This document shows positions 1 through 29,710 of a stretch of DNA of 64,000 bases, piece after piece. Under the pieces are notes generated by a model that had not been told where the DNA came from, ran no database searches, and saw nothing but the letters and a program-made list of their open reading frames with translations. Position 1 is the first letter of the stretch. Every line of letters starts with the position of its first letter. The stretch comes from Dendrophyllia cribrosa (Eukaryota > Cnidaria > Anthozoa > Scleractinia > Dendrophylliidae): assembly GCA_024195265.1 (NCBI GenBank), contig JAJLRJ010000014.1:26701181-26765180 (forward strand). The letters run 5' to 3'. A program made the translations under genes and the position numbers.

Positions 1-856
1 AACTTCTTGCCGTTACAAACAGGTATGGACAGTCTGACATGCACACATAACTTCATAAGTAGCCAGCTATTTTCATAAAATAATGTAAATAATTTTATTG
101 TGTATATCTTTTAATTACATATTGTAATGACATGATAAAAGCAATAGGTCGTTTACGATAGGTTTCGATTATAAAGGTTTGATTGGAAAAACTTTGGTAT
201 TTTGGAAAGTGGTCACTTAGGAAGTGGTCACACATGAACTCTATGAACTTAAACTTTGCATCTGTCTCAGAGACTTAACAAGCTGTGTTAATCTGGTTGG
301 AACAGCAGAAGAGGTGTCTATTCAGTGTCCGGTCTCATCATTTTTTTCATCATTTTATTTCAATAATTTAAATTTAACAAATTAGAGAAATATACAACCC
401 GCATATAGCAAAGCTAATCGAGGCAGGTTGTATAATTTACAATCAAATTTAGCAAACACAAATTATTAGTAAAATCAGGTAAATAATAATAAAGACAGCT
501 AATGGCAGTGCTCTGGCATCTACTTGAACTCGAGTAGATGCCTTCTTTGCTCATCTCTTGAAACCTACCTGAAAAGTTATTGAAACCCTTCAGCTTGCAA
601 TCTGGTACAAAGTGTTTTCTCTTTCAAAAAGCATTTGGTAGAGCTCTGGCACAAAAATTGTTTAAAAAGTGTTGTTTAATGTTTGATCAAAAGGCCTTTT
701 CTGTATGTTTTTATGCTGGCAGAGAATTAACCTTGGCTTGTAAATAAAGTGTGAACATAGCCAATCCTTCTGGAACACAACTAGTTTTACAAAAGCATCC
801 TGTTATTTTTCCATCCATTATGCTTCAGCTATTTTTCTTTCCTCCTTTTTTTACAG

Positions 857-18560
<17,704 letters not shown>

Positions 18561-20604
18561 AATAATCTGCTCGTAACACGCATTCTGATTGGTCGAAAAC
18601 CGTGATGTAAAATGCAATAATATATGAATGAATGGCTTATATAGCGCACATATCACCTGCATCTCATGGCGCTTTACATGCACTTGCGATAATGAGATCG
18701 GCTCAGCTTATAAAGACTTCTCAGGCAGCCGATGTTGGTCCATTATTGATCTCATGAAGGCTCTTCAGCCAGCCGATGTTGGTCCATTATTGATCTCATC
18801 TCTATGAACATTGTTTGGCACTCAGGGTGGTCACAGCCAGTGTTTTTATTGTTTTCACCTGTATTGAACGGTCACTCAGTTAAGAAAACAATACGAGTGT
18901 GCATTGATACATTTGTGTATGGCCTGCTCAGTGCTTGTAAACAAATTCTGTCATTTCTTTTCTCGTATCACAATGTCCCACCTATGTGTATTTAAAGAGA
19001 CTTTAGGCACATATATTTAATGGCTGTTGTAAGTTACTTCCTGTGATTACTGAAAAATATTAGAAAAGAAATAAACTAAGAACTAAGAACAAGGGGAGGT
19101 ATAAAACGCTTTGCGGTCAATTCGTCTTGTGACGGGTCATCTTCCACATCAGTCTTCTTTCTTGATTTCCTTTCTAGGCCAGTAAAACATGTATAAAGCG
19201 GTCAGTTAGCCATTCCCCAAGGGTGAACGCTTGATACAGGTTTGACTGTATAAGGTTCCCCCGCTAATGCAAACCTTCTCCCCTTTTTTTCCAGAATTGA
19301 TCACGTGACGGCAACATATGAGCGAGCGAGCGTGCGAGCGTGCGTGAGAAACGATCATCCAAGAGTTCGTGAGCGTGTTTAAATGACATGCGTGGCGAGC
19401 GAGTGCGTTACCCGACCCCTCCCCCAAAATTAACAGGCCGGACAAGAAGCCTTTTCGACGGACCAACGACAGTCAGCTTGAAAATCACATGGCAACGGAT
19501 GATACAACATTACGGTTGCAAGGCGATGAAAATTGATGTCCGTGTGAATGCTTAATGTTTACACCGATACTGGAAGAAAGACATTTACTTGGCCTCGTGG
19601 AAAAAGGCTTACGAGTTTTACCGAAAGTAAGGCTGCGGGAACATGAATAAATTGAAGTTTATCTTTGCCGATTCGCGGCGAAGTCAGACGGAAATCTGCC
19701 TTCTTTATGGTAAAAAAGAGAGACATACTGTATCCCCCCCTCACCTCTGGAAAAGACAATACCTCCCCACCCCACCCTACTGATGATCTTCAGTTGGTAT
19801 GTCAGTTAAGATTATGTAGGCGAGCTATGTAGAATCTTCGAGAAATTTTTGTTGCACGGAGAAACTTTTTGCTTGGTGTTGTGTTTATTGTAGTTGCTGT
19901 GTATCCGTTGTCGCAGAGTGTGTTTTGAAAGAAATCTTATTTTTGTGAAAGACTCGGTAAAATTGACGGTTTTCAGACGAATTTAATGTACAGTGAATAT
20001 TGCGTAAGTTTGTAGAAAGAAATTTGGCATTTAAAGTGTCCTTTGAAGAGGGAAGTACAATAAAAAATAATGGGAACTTTAGAAACTTCTGCATACTGTG
20101 GTGGTGTTTTGTTATCCCTTTTGAAAAGCAGGCAGTAGTGAGGTGAACTGTGGAAATTTATTTGTATTGTAATGGTTGGAAATCTTTGCTGACCCATGAT
20201 TCTTAACCCTTAACTCAAATTTCATTTTGTAAAAAATGGTTAACCAATGGTACCATGCAAAAATACTGCCGAAGGATTTCGTCCACGGAGTCAAAAGTTA
20301 GAACTGTACTACATGTCTCCATAATTGACTCTGGGAGTGAAATTTTTACGTGCGTACGGACGAAAATTTAAATGGCATTACGTAGTTTGCGTGAACGCGT
20401 TCAACTTTTTACGTTGACACAAGCCATTCTTACCACGTCTCTTATGTTTTTTATGCACGTAAATCCAGTCGAAATTACGTCCATACGCAGTAAAAATTAC
20501 GCTACAGTATAAATCCATCTTCACTCAATATTTACAATTACCCTTTTTTGAACGAACAAACAATCGTGAGGATCTGAATGGGGGTGCAAGCAAGCCATTA
20601 AATA

Positions 20605-21311
20605 GGGAGCTTAAAGCCTGGTTTCCATATAATCGCAACGATCGCAGCGATCGCCGAGGCCTCAGGTTTCCATATGATCGCAGCGATCGCAAGGAAACGT
20701 CGAGTAGGCCTGGATCCGATAAACTTTAAGTGCATTATGGGATACAAGGCTTTGGGTGCAATGCTTTCTGGGACATTTTGGATCGCAAGAGTGGTTTCCA
20801 TATAAAAACCTCTCGATCGCAAGGATCGTAGAAATAGAAATTTTTCTATCTGCGATCGCAATCGCAAGGATCGCAAAGTTTTTGGTTTCCATATGATCGC
20901 AAGGGTCGCAACACTGCGATCGCTGAGATCCTTGCGATTATAATTATGGAAACCAGGCTTAAGCAACCACGACGGCGACGGCAGCGAGAACGGCACAAAA
21001 CAATAGGTTTAATGAGCGAAAACAATGCCTGTGCACGTGCGTTTTACATTTTGGTACATTTCTTTTCCGTTCCTACAAAACAACAACGTCAAGTGATCAA
21101 ATTATAGGTTTTGTGGTTTAACACACGACGGTTAATTTTCCCTTTTTCATTTGAACTGGAAAGCCATCCCTTCAATTCAGGTCCTGGACAATTCAGTCAC
21201 ATTTGACAAACTAAACAAATTGGAACAACTGCAAAGTAGTTTAAAATAGCGCGAATCTTTTTTCAAGTGACATTTTCCTTGGCGTTGCCGTCATCGTTGC
21301 TTAAGCTACCC
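20605..21311. mobile_element. Outer MITE, GGGAGCTTAAGCAAC ends
   Basis: The left end GGGAGCTTAAGCAACC (read across the nested insert) and the right end, as reverse complement GGTAGCTTAAGCAACG, are followed on both sides by CGACGGC-like bases. They form the TIRs of an element that would be about 360 bp without its insert. Confidence 0.6.
20615..20959. mobile_element. Inner MITE inserted at TAA in the outer MITE
   Basis: The ends AGCCTGGTTTCCATAT and, on the right, ATGGAAACCAGGCT are flanked by TAA at 20612-20614 and 20960-20962. A 3-bp TAA duplication suggests PIF/Harbinger. The interior is full of CGATCGCAAGG motifs and further TTTCCATATGATCGC blocks, so it folds on itself at several scales. 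Confidence 0.65.
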
Positions 21312-21365
21312 ATATTACCGTGCAAACCCGGTTAAAGCTTACATTGCAGGAGCCGGTTTCTTTAT

Positions 21366-21486
21366 TGGGGCGAAATTTCGAGGACGCGCGCGCGCGATGG
21401 GAGAAAGGGAGGGGAGGCATCTTTTCGCGTGTTCCCCTCGCGCGCGCGTCCTCAAAATTTCGCCAAATGAAAATTTTCGCCCCATA
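21366..21486. repeat. GC-rich palindromic repeat
   Basis: GGGGCGAAATTTCGAGGACG followed by a CG-dinucleotide run is mirrored by CGCGCGCGTCCTCAAAATTT and CGCCCC. It is a palindromic MITE-like block far richer in CpG than its surroundings. Confidence 0.5.
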
Positions 21487-22118
21487 AATAAACTGGCCCT
21501 TGCTGTGCAGGCTAACCCGGTTGTAAGCTCTGGACTTGTACAGCTTAGTAAGGGGTTTTGGTTGGGCTTAAGGCCGGGGTACACGTGAATTTGAATGAAA
21601 TTTGAAGAGGTTTAAAGAAGGGATAGAAGAAAGAAAATGATTTTTGGAACACCAACAGACAGTTGATACCCACGCTAGAGCACCCCAGGTTTCTAGTGAA
21701 CTAAAGCCGGCGCCAAGCGCGGAAAACGCGTGCAAGCAAGTCACGATTGGATTTGATTTGATTGGTTGAGAAAGTGGCGCGCAATTTTTTTTTAAGCCAA
21801 TTGGAAAGCGTAGCAATGCAAAACCAAAGCAATCGCGAAATTACTTTCAAAACTCAACTGAAAACCGCTCTATTTACAAAATAACACAAAAAAAATACTA
21901 AACCATTATGAGAGGGAATGGTATGTTCGCCCATTTTGGTGAGAACTTCACTTTTCTCAAGTTGGAATCCATTCGGACCCAGCCCGTCGGTTTACTTATC
22001 ACAAACAGGACCATTATTTTTCGGTTTCTGTTAATTAAAAAATACTTTTTTTTTTGAAATGACACCAAATCCCCGTGACACTTCCCATTTAACTATACTT
22101 GCAGCATTATCAAGATAC

Positions 22119-22922
22119 TTAAGGTGGTTGAACACAGTTTGCGCACGCTCTTCAATTTCAGCTGCTTACGTGAGTCAGCGCGCGCAGAGTTTTGATAAAA
22201 ACAAACGTGGCGCCTGTTGAGCGATCATTTTATTTAGCTCAGCGTGGATCGCGAAAGTGTTGTTTTTCGTCTTAAAATCAAACAATTTTTTGTTCGTAAA
22301 AATGTTTGTTGAATCAATAGATAATATATAGAACCATTGAAGAAATACACTGCCTTTTTGGTCGTTTTTGTCTTTGGATCGAGAACCCAGTCAAATGCAA
22401 CGCATGCGCAGTTGACCAAAAAATTGTGACTGGATGTTTTAGCGACTTTCTTTGGAAACGTGCTGATTTCTACGAAACTACTCATTAGAATTTCACGAAA
22501 TTTGGCACAATAATAGTTCCGAATATGCTGAACTCACCTGCCATCAAAAATTTGAAATCTAACAAAGGAGATTTTTACAAAACGCAAACATATTAAACCA
22601 CACATTACGGAAGATCCCTCTGTCAAAATTACATGAGACCGGTGTTAACATGCGAATATTTTTACGAGTTTACTGGAGACAAATGATGGACAAAATCTAA
22701 TGACTAGATTTTCTGAAAATAAAAGAAACCAAATATTGCAGGCTTATTTTCAATCCACCGTGTTGCCATGGCAACACCCTAAAAGCTCAACAAAAATATC
22801 AAAATTTATAGCTTGTTGCTTAATCGTATGCCTCGCCAATTTTGGGCGCCCAGACGTTAGTGGTTTTAAAATGACAATGAATGACGCATAGGTACAGTAA
22901 AACTGTGTTCAGCCACCTTAAA
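22119..22922. mobile_element. TIR element of about 0.8 kb
   Basis: TTAAGGTGGTTGAACACAGT at the left and, as reverse complement on the right, TTAAGGTGGCTGAACACAGT are 22-bp TIRs with one mismatch. The interior has no long frame with similarity I recognise. It is probably a non-autonomous DNA transposon; TTAA at both ends may be the duplicated target. Confidence 0.65.
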
Positions 22923-23055
22923 TAAAAATGCTGTCCATAACGCTTCTTGTAACAGTTCCTCAAAAGTTAGGCTGGTTAGAGGAGATATCTTTGACGATAC
23001 TTTCTGTTCCTTGTTTGTCAGGGGTACTATAAATAAAGACGATAATCGCTGCAAT

Positions 23056-23333
23056 TAGCCTGTGTACAGTCGCCCCCACGCCTCCTCTCAGGAAAAAATT
23101 AGAGAAGGGCGTCTGTGATTCACCGTTGATAATCGTGTATAGACCCTTTTAATAAATACCAGAATGCATCACATTCCGCTATCGATGTCAAATGTATTCT
23201 TTTGTATTGCAAGAGAATTCAAAAGAATATGTTTGACGTCATTAGCGGAAAATGATGCATCGTGGTATTTATTAAAAGTGTCTATAGGAATATTTCCCTT
23301 TCCTGAGTGGAGGGGGCGGCTGTACACAGGCTA
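23056..23333. mobile_element. Outer MITE, TAGCCTGTGTACAG ends
   Basis: TAGCCTGTGTACAGTCGCCC at the left and, as reverse complement on the right, TAGCCTGTGTACAGCCGCCC are TIRs. Both continue into matching CTC-rich sequence and TCAGGAAA. The middle is occupied by a second element. Confidence 0.65.
23140..23284. mobile_element. Inner palindromic MITE, TA target
   Basis: TAGACCCTTTTAATAAATAC and its near-perfect reverse partner (TAGACACTTTTAATAAATAC) bound a 145-bp hairpin. TA lies on both sides, as for Tc1/mariner-derived MITEs. It sits inside the TAGCCTG element. Confidence 0.65.
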
Positions 23334-23844
23334 CGCTGTGAACAATCCGATCCGTTTCCGCTGTAGTTTGTTCCTGAATCATTAATGATAATGATGATGA
23401 TGATAATAATAATAATAACTTTCGTGTCTAAAACAGTCATCCTGCAGAGGGAAAAACCTCTACTAATAGGGGACACCTAACTACACTCGTGACCTCGTGT
23501 TTTGCTGTCATAAAAAAGGATACCTGTTGCAAGAAAATAAAAGCAAATTAGAGATGGATAAAGTTTCTTGTAGATATAATGGGTCACCTGCCCTAACTTA
23601 GCTTTACTGGGTAAGATCCACGAGGACACCGGCACTTACAAGTGTCAAATTTATTTTAGGTTCAAGATCAAACCTTCAGCTTTTTTGCCCTTTTAATTTC
23701 TTTCCTTTCTCCCACCAATCCTACGGGTGCGGCTTTGTCAAGAGTTTCTTTCACCTTTGGAAAAATAAATATTCAGTTATAGCCGATGTTGAAAACATTC
23801 ACTGACTGTTTGTACACTTCATACTCGTGCCAGCTTTTAAGTAT

Positions 23845-23849
<5 letters not shown>

Positions 23850-23878
<29 letters not shown>
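23850..23878 (+). repeat. Poly(A) run, 29 bases
   Basis: An uninterrupted A run followed by GAAGGAAAAAC. It may be the tail of a retrocopy, but no recognisable body lies upstream. Confidence 0.8.
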
Positions 23879-23880
<2 letters not shown>

Positions 23881-24820
23881 AGGAAAAACAAAACAAACAA
23901 TAAGTCATTTACGATGAGGAAGTGTAGAAATATAACAGTTTTCGGGGTGTTGAAAACTTTAATCTTTTGCTATGCTATCTATGTCAGTCTTCAGCTATTA
24001 TTTTAGCCTGCACAGCAAGCGCTTTTGCGTGTGCCTTGCGCTCGTTGCTCGTTCTTCGCGCTCCACAAAAGCGGCTGTTTTCCAGGCTATTTTTTTGTGC
24101 CAGACGCGCTTACAGTTATGTTTTTGCATGGCGAAGCTGGCCTATTTATTTTTGTATGGGGTAGCTCTCCCATTTTGCCACACTAAAGAAGGGTAAAGCC
24201 TGAAACGTTTGTGTTTATTTAATTATCTGACACTTCACAGAGTATTTCAACCTTGTACCTAATACTGTTGTTTTAGCCCGTTGTTTGGCTTACGAGGGTG
24301 CCAAAAGCACCCGCCGAACTACTGTCTGAAAACTGGATAGCTTGTTGGGTCTCCTCTTTGTTCTCTTTGTCGGATCATAGACAATAAAGTGAGATAGCTA
24401 CCAGTTCAGTGAAACAGTCTCAATAATTTATGGACTGGAAATTGGCTGAAGACACGTTCAAGTGATAGTATAACCAATCGTATGGATAATAACCTTTTTT
24501 TATTGCTGAAAATTGCAACGGTTGTGCCACTGTCGTTTAATGAAAGCAAGTGCTAAGTTCCTTGGAATTAATCTTGAATAGTTCTCTAGAATTTCAATTA
24601 TAGGAGAAATTGAAAAACGCGACAACAAACGGCACCACAGGAAAGGTAGCCTGTGCATCAGGTGCTTTTGTGGTGCTCGAGCGCGTGGCTACTGGGAAAG
24701 GACTGCTAGAGGCTTTTATTGCAATACTTTGCCTTTACTGTACATTCTTGTCTTCAATGACCGCGTCATATGTAAATTGATGCCTTCACAAAATGGACCA
24801 CTTTGAAAATGAGTGATAGC

Positions 24821-24980
24821 CTAGACTACGAGCAGTCTCTTTTTCCCAGCTTAGTCCGTCGAGCGAGAAACGAAAAAACATTCCTGCCTTGCCCCCAGTT
24901 TCCATATATCCGCTCGCTAATGTTTTTTCGTTTCTCGCTCGACGGACTAAGCTGGAAAAGAGAGACTGCTCGTAGTCTAG
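24821..24980. mobile_element. Palindromic MITE with arms of about 58 bp
   Basis: CTAGACTACGAGCAGTCTCT (24821-24840) and AGAGACTGCTCGTAGTCTAG (24961-24980) are perfect reverse complements. The arms continue through the GTCCGTCGAGCGAGAAACG block up to a loop of about 45 bases. It would form a strong hairpin. Confidence 0.7.
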
Positions 24981-25689
24981 TTATAGCCTGGAGCGAGAGT
25001 GACTGTACATTGCACGGCGGTGTCACCCAGTTGAGTCTGTTTCTTTGCAAATTTGTTCGTGTTGAAAGTTATTTATCCAGCGCGTGCCTTCGCACGTGCA
25101 AGTCCTACAGGTGGGGGAGGGGAGAGTTAGGCTTGGCAGGTGGTTATATATATGGTATACAAAAGTACAGGATTATCATAGGTGTTCTATAGCATTATAC
25201 AAACAAACAAAACGGTGATTAGAACGGTGATTAGGTTCTGTAGATGACCCGCTGGCTGGCTGTCAGGAGAGCAGGCCAGACATCAAAACCAATCTTGCAC
25301 TGAAATTATCGTTCCAGTTAATAGACGATTTACCTGATTTACGGTAAGAAATAAACCACTTTTTAACGTCACTGTCAGAGAGTGATAATTGGGGACACTG
25401 GACAAATGATATCCAGGTCGAAATGAAATTTAGGAAATGTTGGTTTCTGTGAAAAAAAAGGGAAAAACGGAGAACCTTTCTGAAAAAACAAAACAAAAAA
25501 AATGACGGGAAAGAGGCAAGTTAGAAACATGGATTTATTTCGTGGCTCTCGATGACAGTTAAAAACAGAATGCCGAGCACAAACTCAGATCGAATGTGAA
25601 ATAATTTGTGTGAAAATTGGTTGCTAAATTTTCAGTTCCGTTCTGACGTGGCGATGTTGTCTCACTCTCGAATCAATGAAGGGGACATC

Positions 25690-26998
25690 GATTGCGTTTG
25701 TAGCCTGCGAACAAAACGCGTACACATGGTTATCAGCTAACAAGCTTACCCTGAATTTGACAAAAACTGAGTTTATACTTATTGCATCAAGGCAGAAGTT
25801 ATCGCAATTTTCAGAAAGCCCTTCTCTTACTATAAATAATAACGCAGTAGAACAAATAGCATCAGCTAAATCCCTTAGAGTATACATCGACCAAACCTTA
25901 AACTGGGAATGCCATATTGAAAATGTCTGTACTGAAAATGATTGCTTCCGTCATTGGTGCAATTAAACGAATACGGCATCTTATCCCATTTAATATTTTA
26001 ATCAAAGTTTATAATAGCCTTGTTTAGCCTTACTTTGATTATTGCAGTGTGGTGTGGGGAAACTGTAACAAAGGCCTTTCTGAAAAGCTTCAAAGGCTTC
26101 AAAATCGCGCAGCCCGCATTTTAATGTCTGCGACGGAGCTACGATAGTAATTTGGATGATGTGTTCCGGGCATTAGGGTGGCGTAAACTCTGTCATCAAA
26201 GATTAGAAAAGAAATCTATCATGATGTATAAGACCTTACATGGGATGACACCAGAATATCTACGTTCAAGATTTGTTTATCGCGATAACGCGAATGCTTA
26301 TCGTTTAAGGAATACTGAAAACAAACTAGTTCTTCCACAACCTCGCACTGATTATCTAAAAAGAAGTTTTTCATACAGTGGAGCTCAGTTGTGGAACAAC
26401 TTACCCACAGAATTAAGACAAGCGTCTTCCTTAAGCGAATTTAAGACAAAACTAATACCCCATTCACACCAACGCTTAAACATGTTTAAATGTTGTTTAG
26501 TTTAAAACAGGTTTAGAAAAATACCTCCTAACCTCCCGTAATATTTGGAGTGAAATCTTTACTAAAAGAAACTTTATTGACTTTATTACCATTCCAGATA
26601 GTTTGAGTCATATACATTTCAAAACGTTCAAGATAGAGGCTAAAACGTAGTTAAACTTTAACCGTTGGTGTGAATGGGCAGGAGTGCTCAACGACCAATG
26701 TTTCGAATTTGCTGTCTAATTGCTTGTAGGGATGTTTAATCGTCTCTGGAGTCGTTTCTGTTTAATATTTAACTAGCGTGGGAAAAAAAGAGCCGCTCCT
26801 CACTGCCAGCAAGCGAAGGATTGTTGGGGCATAAGTCTCCATAGTTTTTAAGTAAAGTTTTAAATATATTTTGAACACGGCCTCCATGAAAAGCAGTTTT
26901 TATTTTTTATATTGTACCTCTTATTTGTAGTTAGGAAGTTAGGTAGCTAGCTGATTATAATGAATAAATTAAGCTGATGGAAATACCGTGTATAAATA
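25690..26998 (+). pseudogene. Broken Jockey/CR1-type LINE, RT C-terminal part
   Basis: Frames spread over 25700-26505 read WLSANKLTLNLTKTEF, KSLRVYIDQTLNWECHI, AIKRIRHLIPFN, YFDYCSVVWGN, LQRLQNRAARIL, KSIMMYKTLHGMTPEYL and LWNNLPTELRQASSLSEFK. This order is typical of the end of Jockey/CR1-like reverse transcriptases. The frame shifts near 25940 and 26140, and a TAG at 26025-26027 stands where this family usually has Gln. The likely 3' UTR ends in TAAATAAA just before the poly(G) run at 27001. The copy is 5'-truncated and dead. Confidence 0.75.
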
Positions 26999-27000
26999 AA

Positions 27001-27020
27001 GGGGGGGGGGGGGGGGGGGG
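27001..27020 (+). repeat. Poly(G) run, 20 bases
   Basis: Twenty G in a row at the presumed 3' end of the LINE remnant. Such a run can form quadruplexes and is prone to sequencing error. Confidence 0.9.
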
Positions 27021-29710
27021 ATAAAACGTGTCATTGTCTCGGCCAATCAAATGCAACAAAACTCCTGGGGTAAGGCCACTTTCCCCGCGCTGAAATGCGT
27101 TTTGTGATTATTAAGTTTAGTTGTGACGACTGCTTCGGCTTTTGCCTTGTCGGTCAGATCAGTTAACCACAACTTGACGCGTTATGTTTGTACTCTGTTA
27201 TTTTGTGTATTTCGCTCTTCGACACACCCCCGCCTTGCCCCCGATTTCGCGCGCCTGTATTTATGGAAGAAAGACATATATATATATAACTCTTAAAAAA
27301 TTAATGTAAACCCCTGGCCCAAGGGTACGTCTTGTGACAGTTGATTTGTTTTTTTTTAGTCATTTTTCCCCACGCTTAGAAGAGAGCACAGTCCAAGCTT
27401 ATAAAAAGCCATTTAAAATCACTAAAAGCCAGTCAAAGTCTTTAAAAGCCAATCACAGACATTCAGAAAGCCGTTGAGAGCCTTTTAAAACCATTCAAAG
27501 TTTTCAAAAGGTAGCCGAAAATCAAAATTCAGCGGAAAGGGCGAGTAAACACAGACTTGAAGACAGACAATGCAAACGAGGTCACGATTTTATAGGTCAA
27601 TTTTGATAGATAGCGTTTGAAATCCGAGCTTGATACGTTTGTCAATAAAGTCTAATATGTATATGTACAAGAGGAAAACATTGAGAAAGTTCACGAAATT
27701 CAATTTACATCTGTTTTTATCGGGGATCGACTCAGTTCACCTATCGTATCATTTAGTGTATGCATTACGTTATTAAATTGCAGACTTTAAGTCTCCTTGA
27801 CTTCCGAGTACTGTTAGGTGATGCGACGAGAAATTTAAGATACGTTAAAGTACTACTAGATACCTTTTAAGAGATGAAAACTTGTAGAAAGTTTGTTAGC
27901 TCGAATGAATCATTTTTGAAACAGTTTATCGGCTTCTGTATTTACGCTGGCCCAGCTCATAGCAGGGAGATAGCTTTTCTCACAAGTCTCACATAACATT
28001 GCCTATGGCTTGCCTATGGCAACAAAAATATTCATTCATCACGAAATACCTTATTCAAGTACCCCAAGCACACAGAAAGAGAAAATTGAATCACAAAGAA
28101 ATCAAGTATTAATGTTTCAAACTTGATTGTCATAGTTTTCCGCGTTTGCCCTTTAAATTTGCTCCGTGACCAATATTCAAGGCATGTACTCTGACATTTG
28201 TTATAAATACCTTTGCTTTTCCGCACCATATAAACAACATGGAAAATTGAGCCGAGAGTGAAAACACATGAACTGTTGTTTACTTATATGTTACCATTCA
28301 AGTCATCTCAGTCATCTTTATATAAAATACGCGAATCGCTTTTTATTTTTGATGTACTTTTTCTCTGTCGGAAACTGATAGTGTTTTCCTTCCGCTGAAA
28401 AATGCCGAACCTGTACTTAATATATAAAGCAAAACAATTAAAGCATGCGAACAACATACAAATATTGTTTTATCGGTCCGAGAATGTCGCTTTTTCGCGC
28501 GTTCTCTCGTATTGTTTGACGTTTCATTGATTGACATTGAATTTAATTATGTCTCTTGCTGTCGAGTGATCGCTTGCCGAGTGAGACATTTGTGCGATAA
28601 AAACAAAAGATAATTTGGTATCGTTCACATAAATTTAAATATTACAGATATATTAAACGAGTAAGTACTGTGTTCTTTGAAATTTCCGATCGTAACCTTG
28701 ACAGAAGACCAGGGGCAATATTTTGCTTTTATTCATAATTGCTGTGAGATGTTTAACAACATTAAAAACACTTCGGATCCGAAGTCCTATTAAACAAATG
28801 AATTCTCTGTCTTTTTTTTTTTCGAGAAAGCCAGAGTGGAAAAGTCCATGTTACTAAAATATATTTTTACAATTTGGCATGTTTGTTTTCTTTCTAGACT
28901 TAGCTATTTTTATTGCGTGGCGAAAATAGTAAACAACGAACCGTAAAGTCACGCACCGTAAAACAAACTGAACAAATTATTATTTGTAATCGCCATCAAA
29001 GAAAATAATGACGTTTCGTTCTTTTTAACGCAATATCCTGATTTTGCTGCATTTAGCGTGTGCGGTTGGTCATTTTAGCACGTACGCAACAAAAACAGTC
29101 GAGATCACGGTGCCTTCGCGGGAACTGACATCATGCGTTCGTCGACTTGTCACACCACAGCAAAACCATAGATTTTCGCTCGAAATTCGATAAGAAATTA
29201 AGCCGTAATTTCGCGCTAATTTCACAGCGATGTTAACGCACAAAAGAGCGATGGTGTGAAAAACTTAAGCCGAGACATCCGACATTGAGCGAGAAATTTC
29301 CGAGAACTTTTTGCTTTGTTTCAATAGAGCCTGTTCCAGCTGATTTTTATATCATTGCCTAAAATAGTCGCAGCCTTATAAGGCCTTTATTGATCCATTC
29401 TCGTCGATTGGTCAGACGCCATTGTTGTTTTGACTAATTGTTGTGTTGACAAAGGGTCGATTTTGATTGGTGGCATTTGATACCATCTGCCAATCACCAA
29501 GCACATGGTGAATGGTTAATTTTATACTCGGCACTTCCAAGCACCCTTGGGTCCCCTGCATTATTTTTTGCGATTGATTTGAGCGTCGGCGAGTGTGTAT
29601 GACAGCAGCGAAGCAAGTGTTGTGTTATTCTGACATTCCTTCGTTTCACTCACCCGTGGCATTCGATTCACCGACGCTCAACTTTCACTTCACTTCTTCG
29701 CGCAAACGAC

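Larger units (their letters stand above)
18561..29710. other. Intergenic region rich in MITEs, no host gene seen
   Basis: Between the KPNB1 stop and the KLF6/7 start there is no exon with recognisable protein similarity. The region holds the TIR elements, LINE remnant and homopolymers listed separately. It also has a short direct duplication around 18724-18800 (GCCGATGTTGGTCCATTATT twice), a GAGCGTGC-type simple repeat near 19320, and degenerate spaced AAAAGCCA motifs at 27400-27500. Stretches at 19000-20200, 21500-22100, 23340-24800 and 27020-29500 show nothing more that I can name; the last precedes the KLF gene and may hold its regulation. Confidence 0.6.

Noticed and set aside
20598..20996. 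A 132-residue minus-strand frame with repeated IIWKP motifs
   Set aside because: It is the translation of the repeated TTTCCATATGATCGC blocks of a nested MITE.
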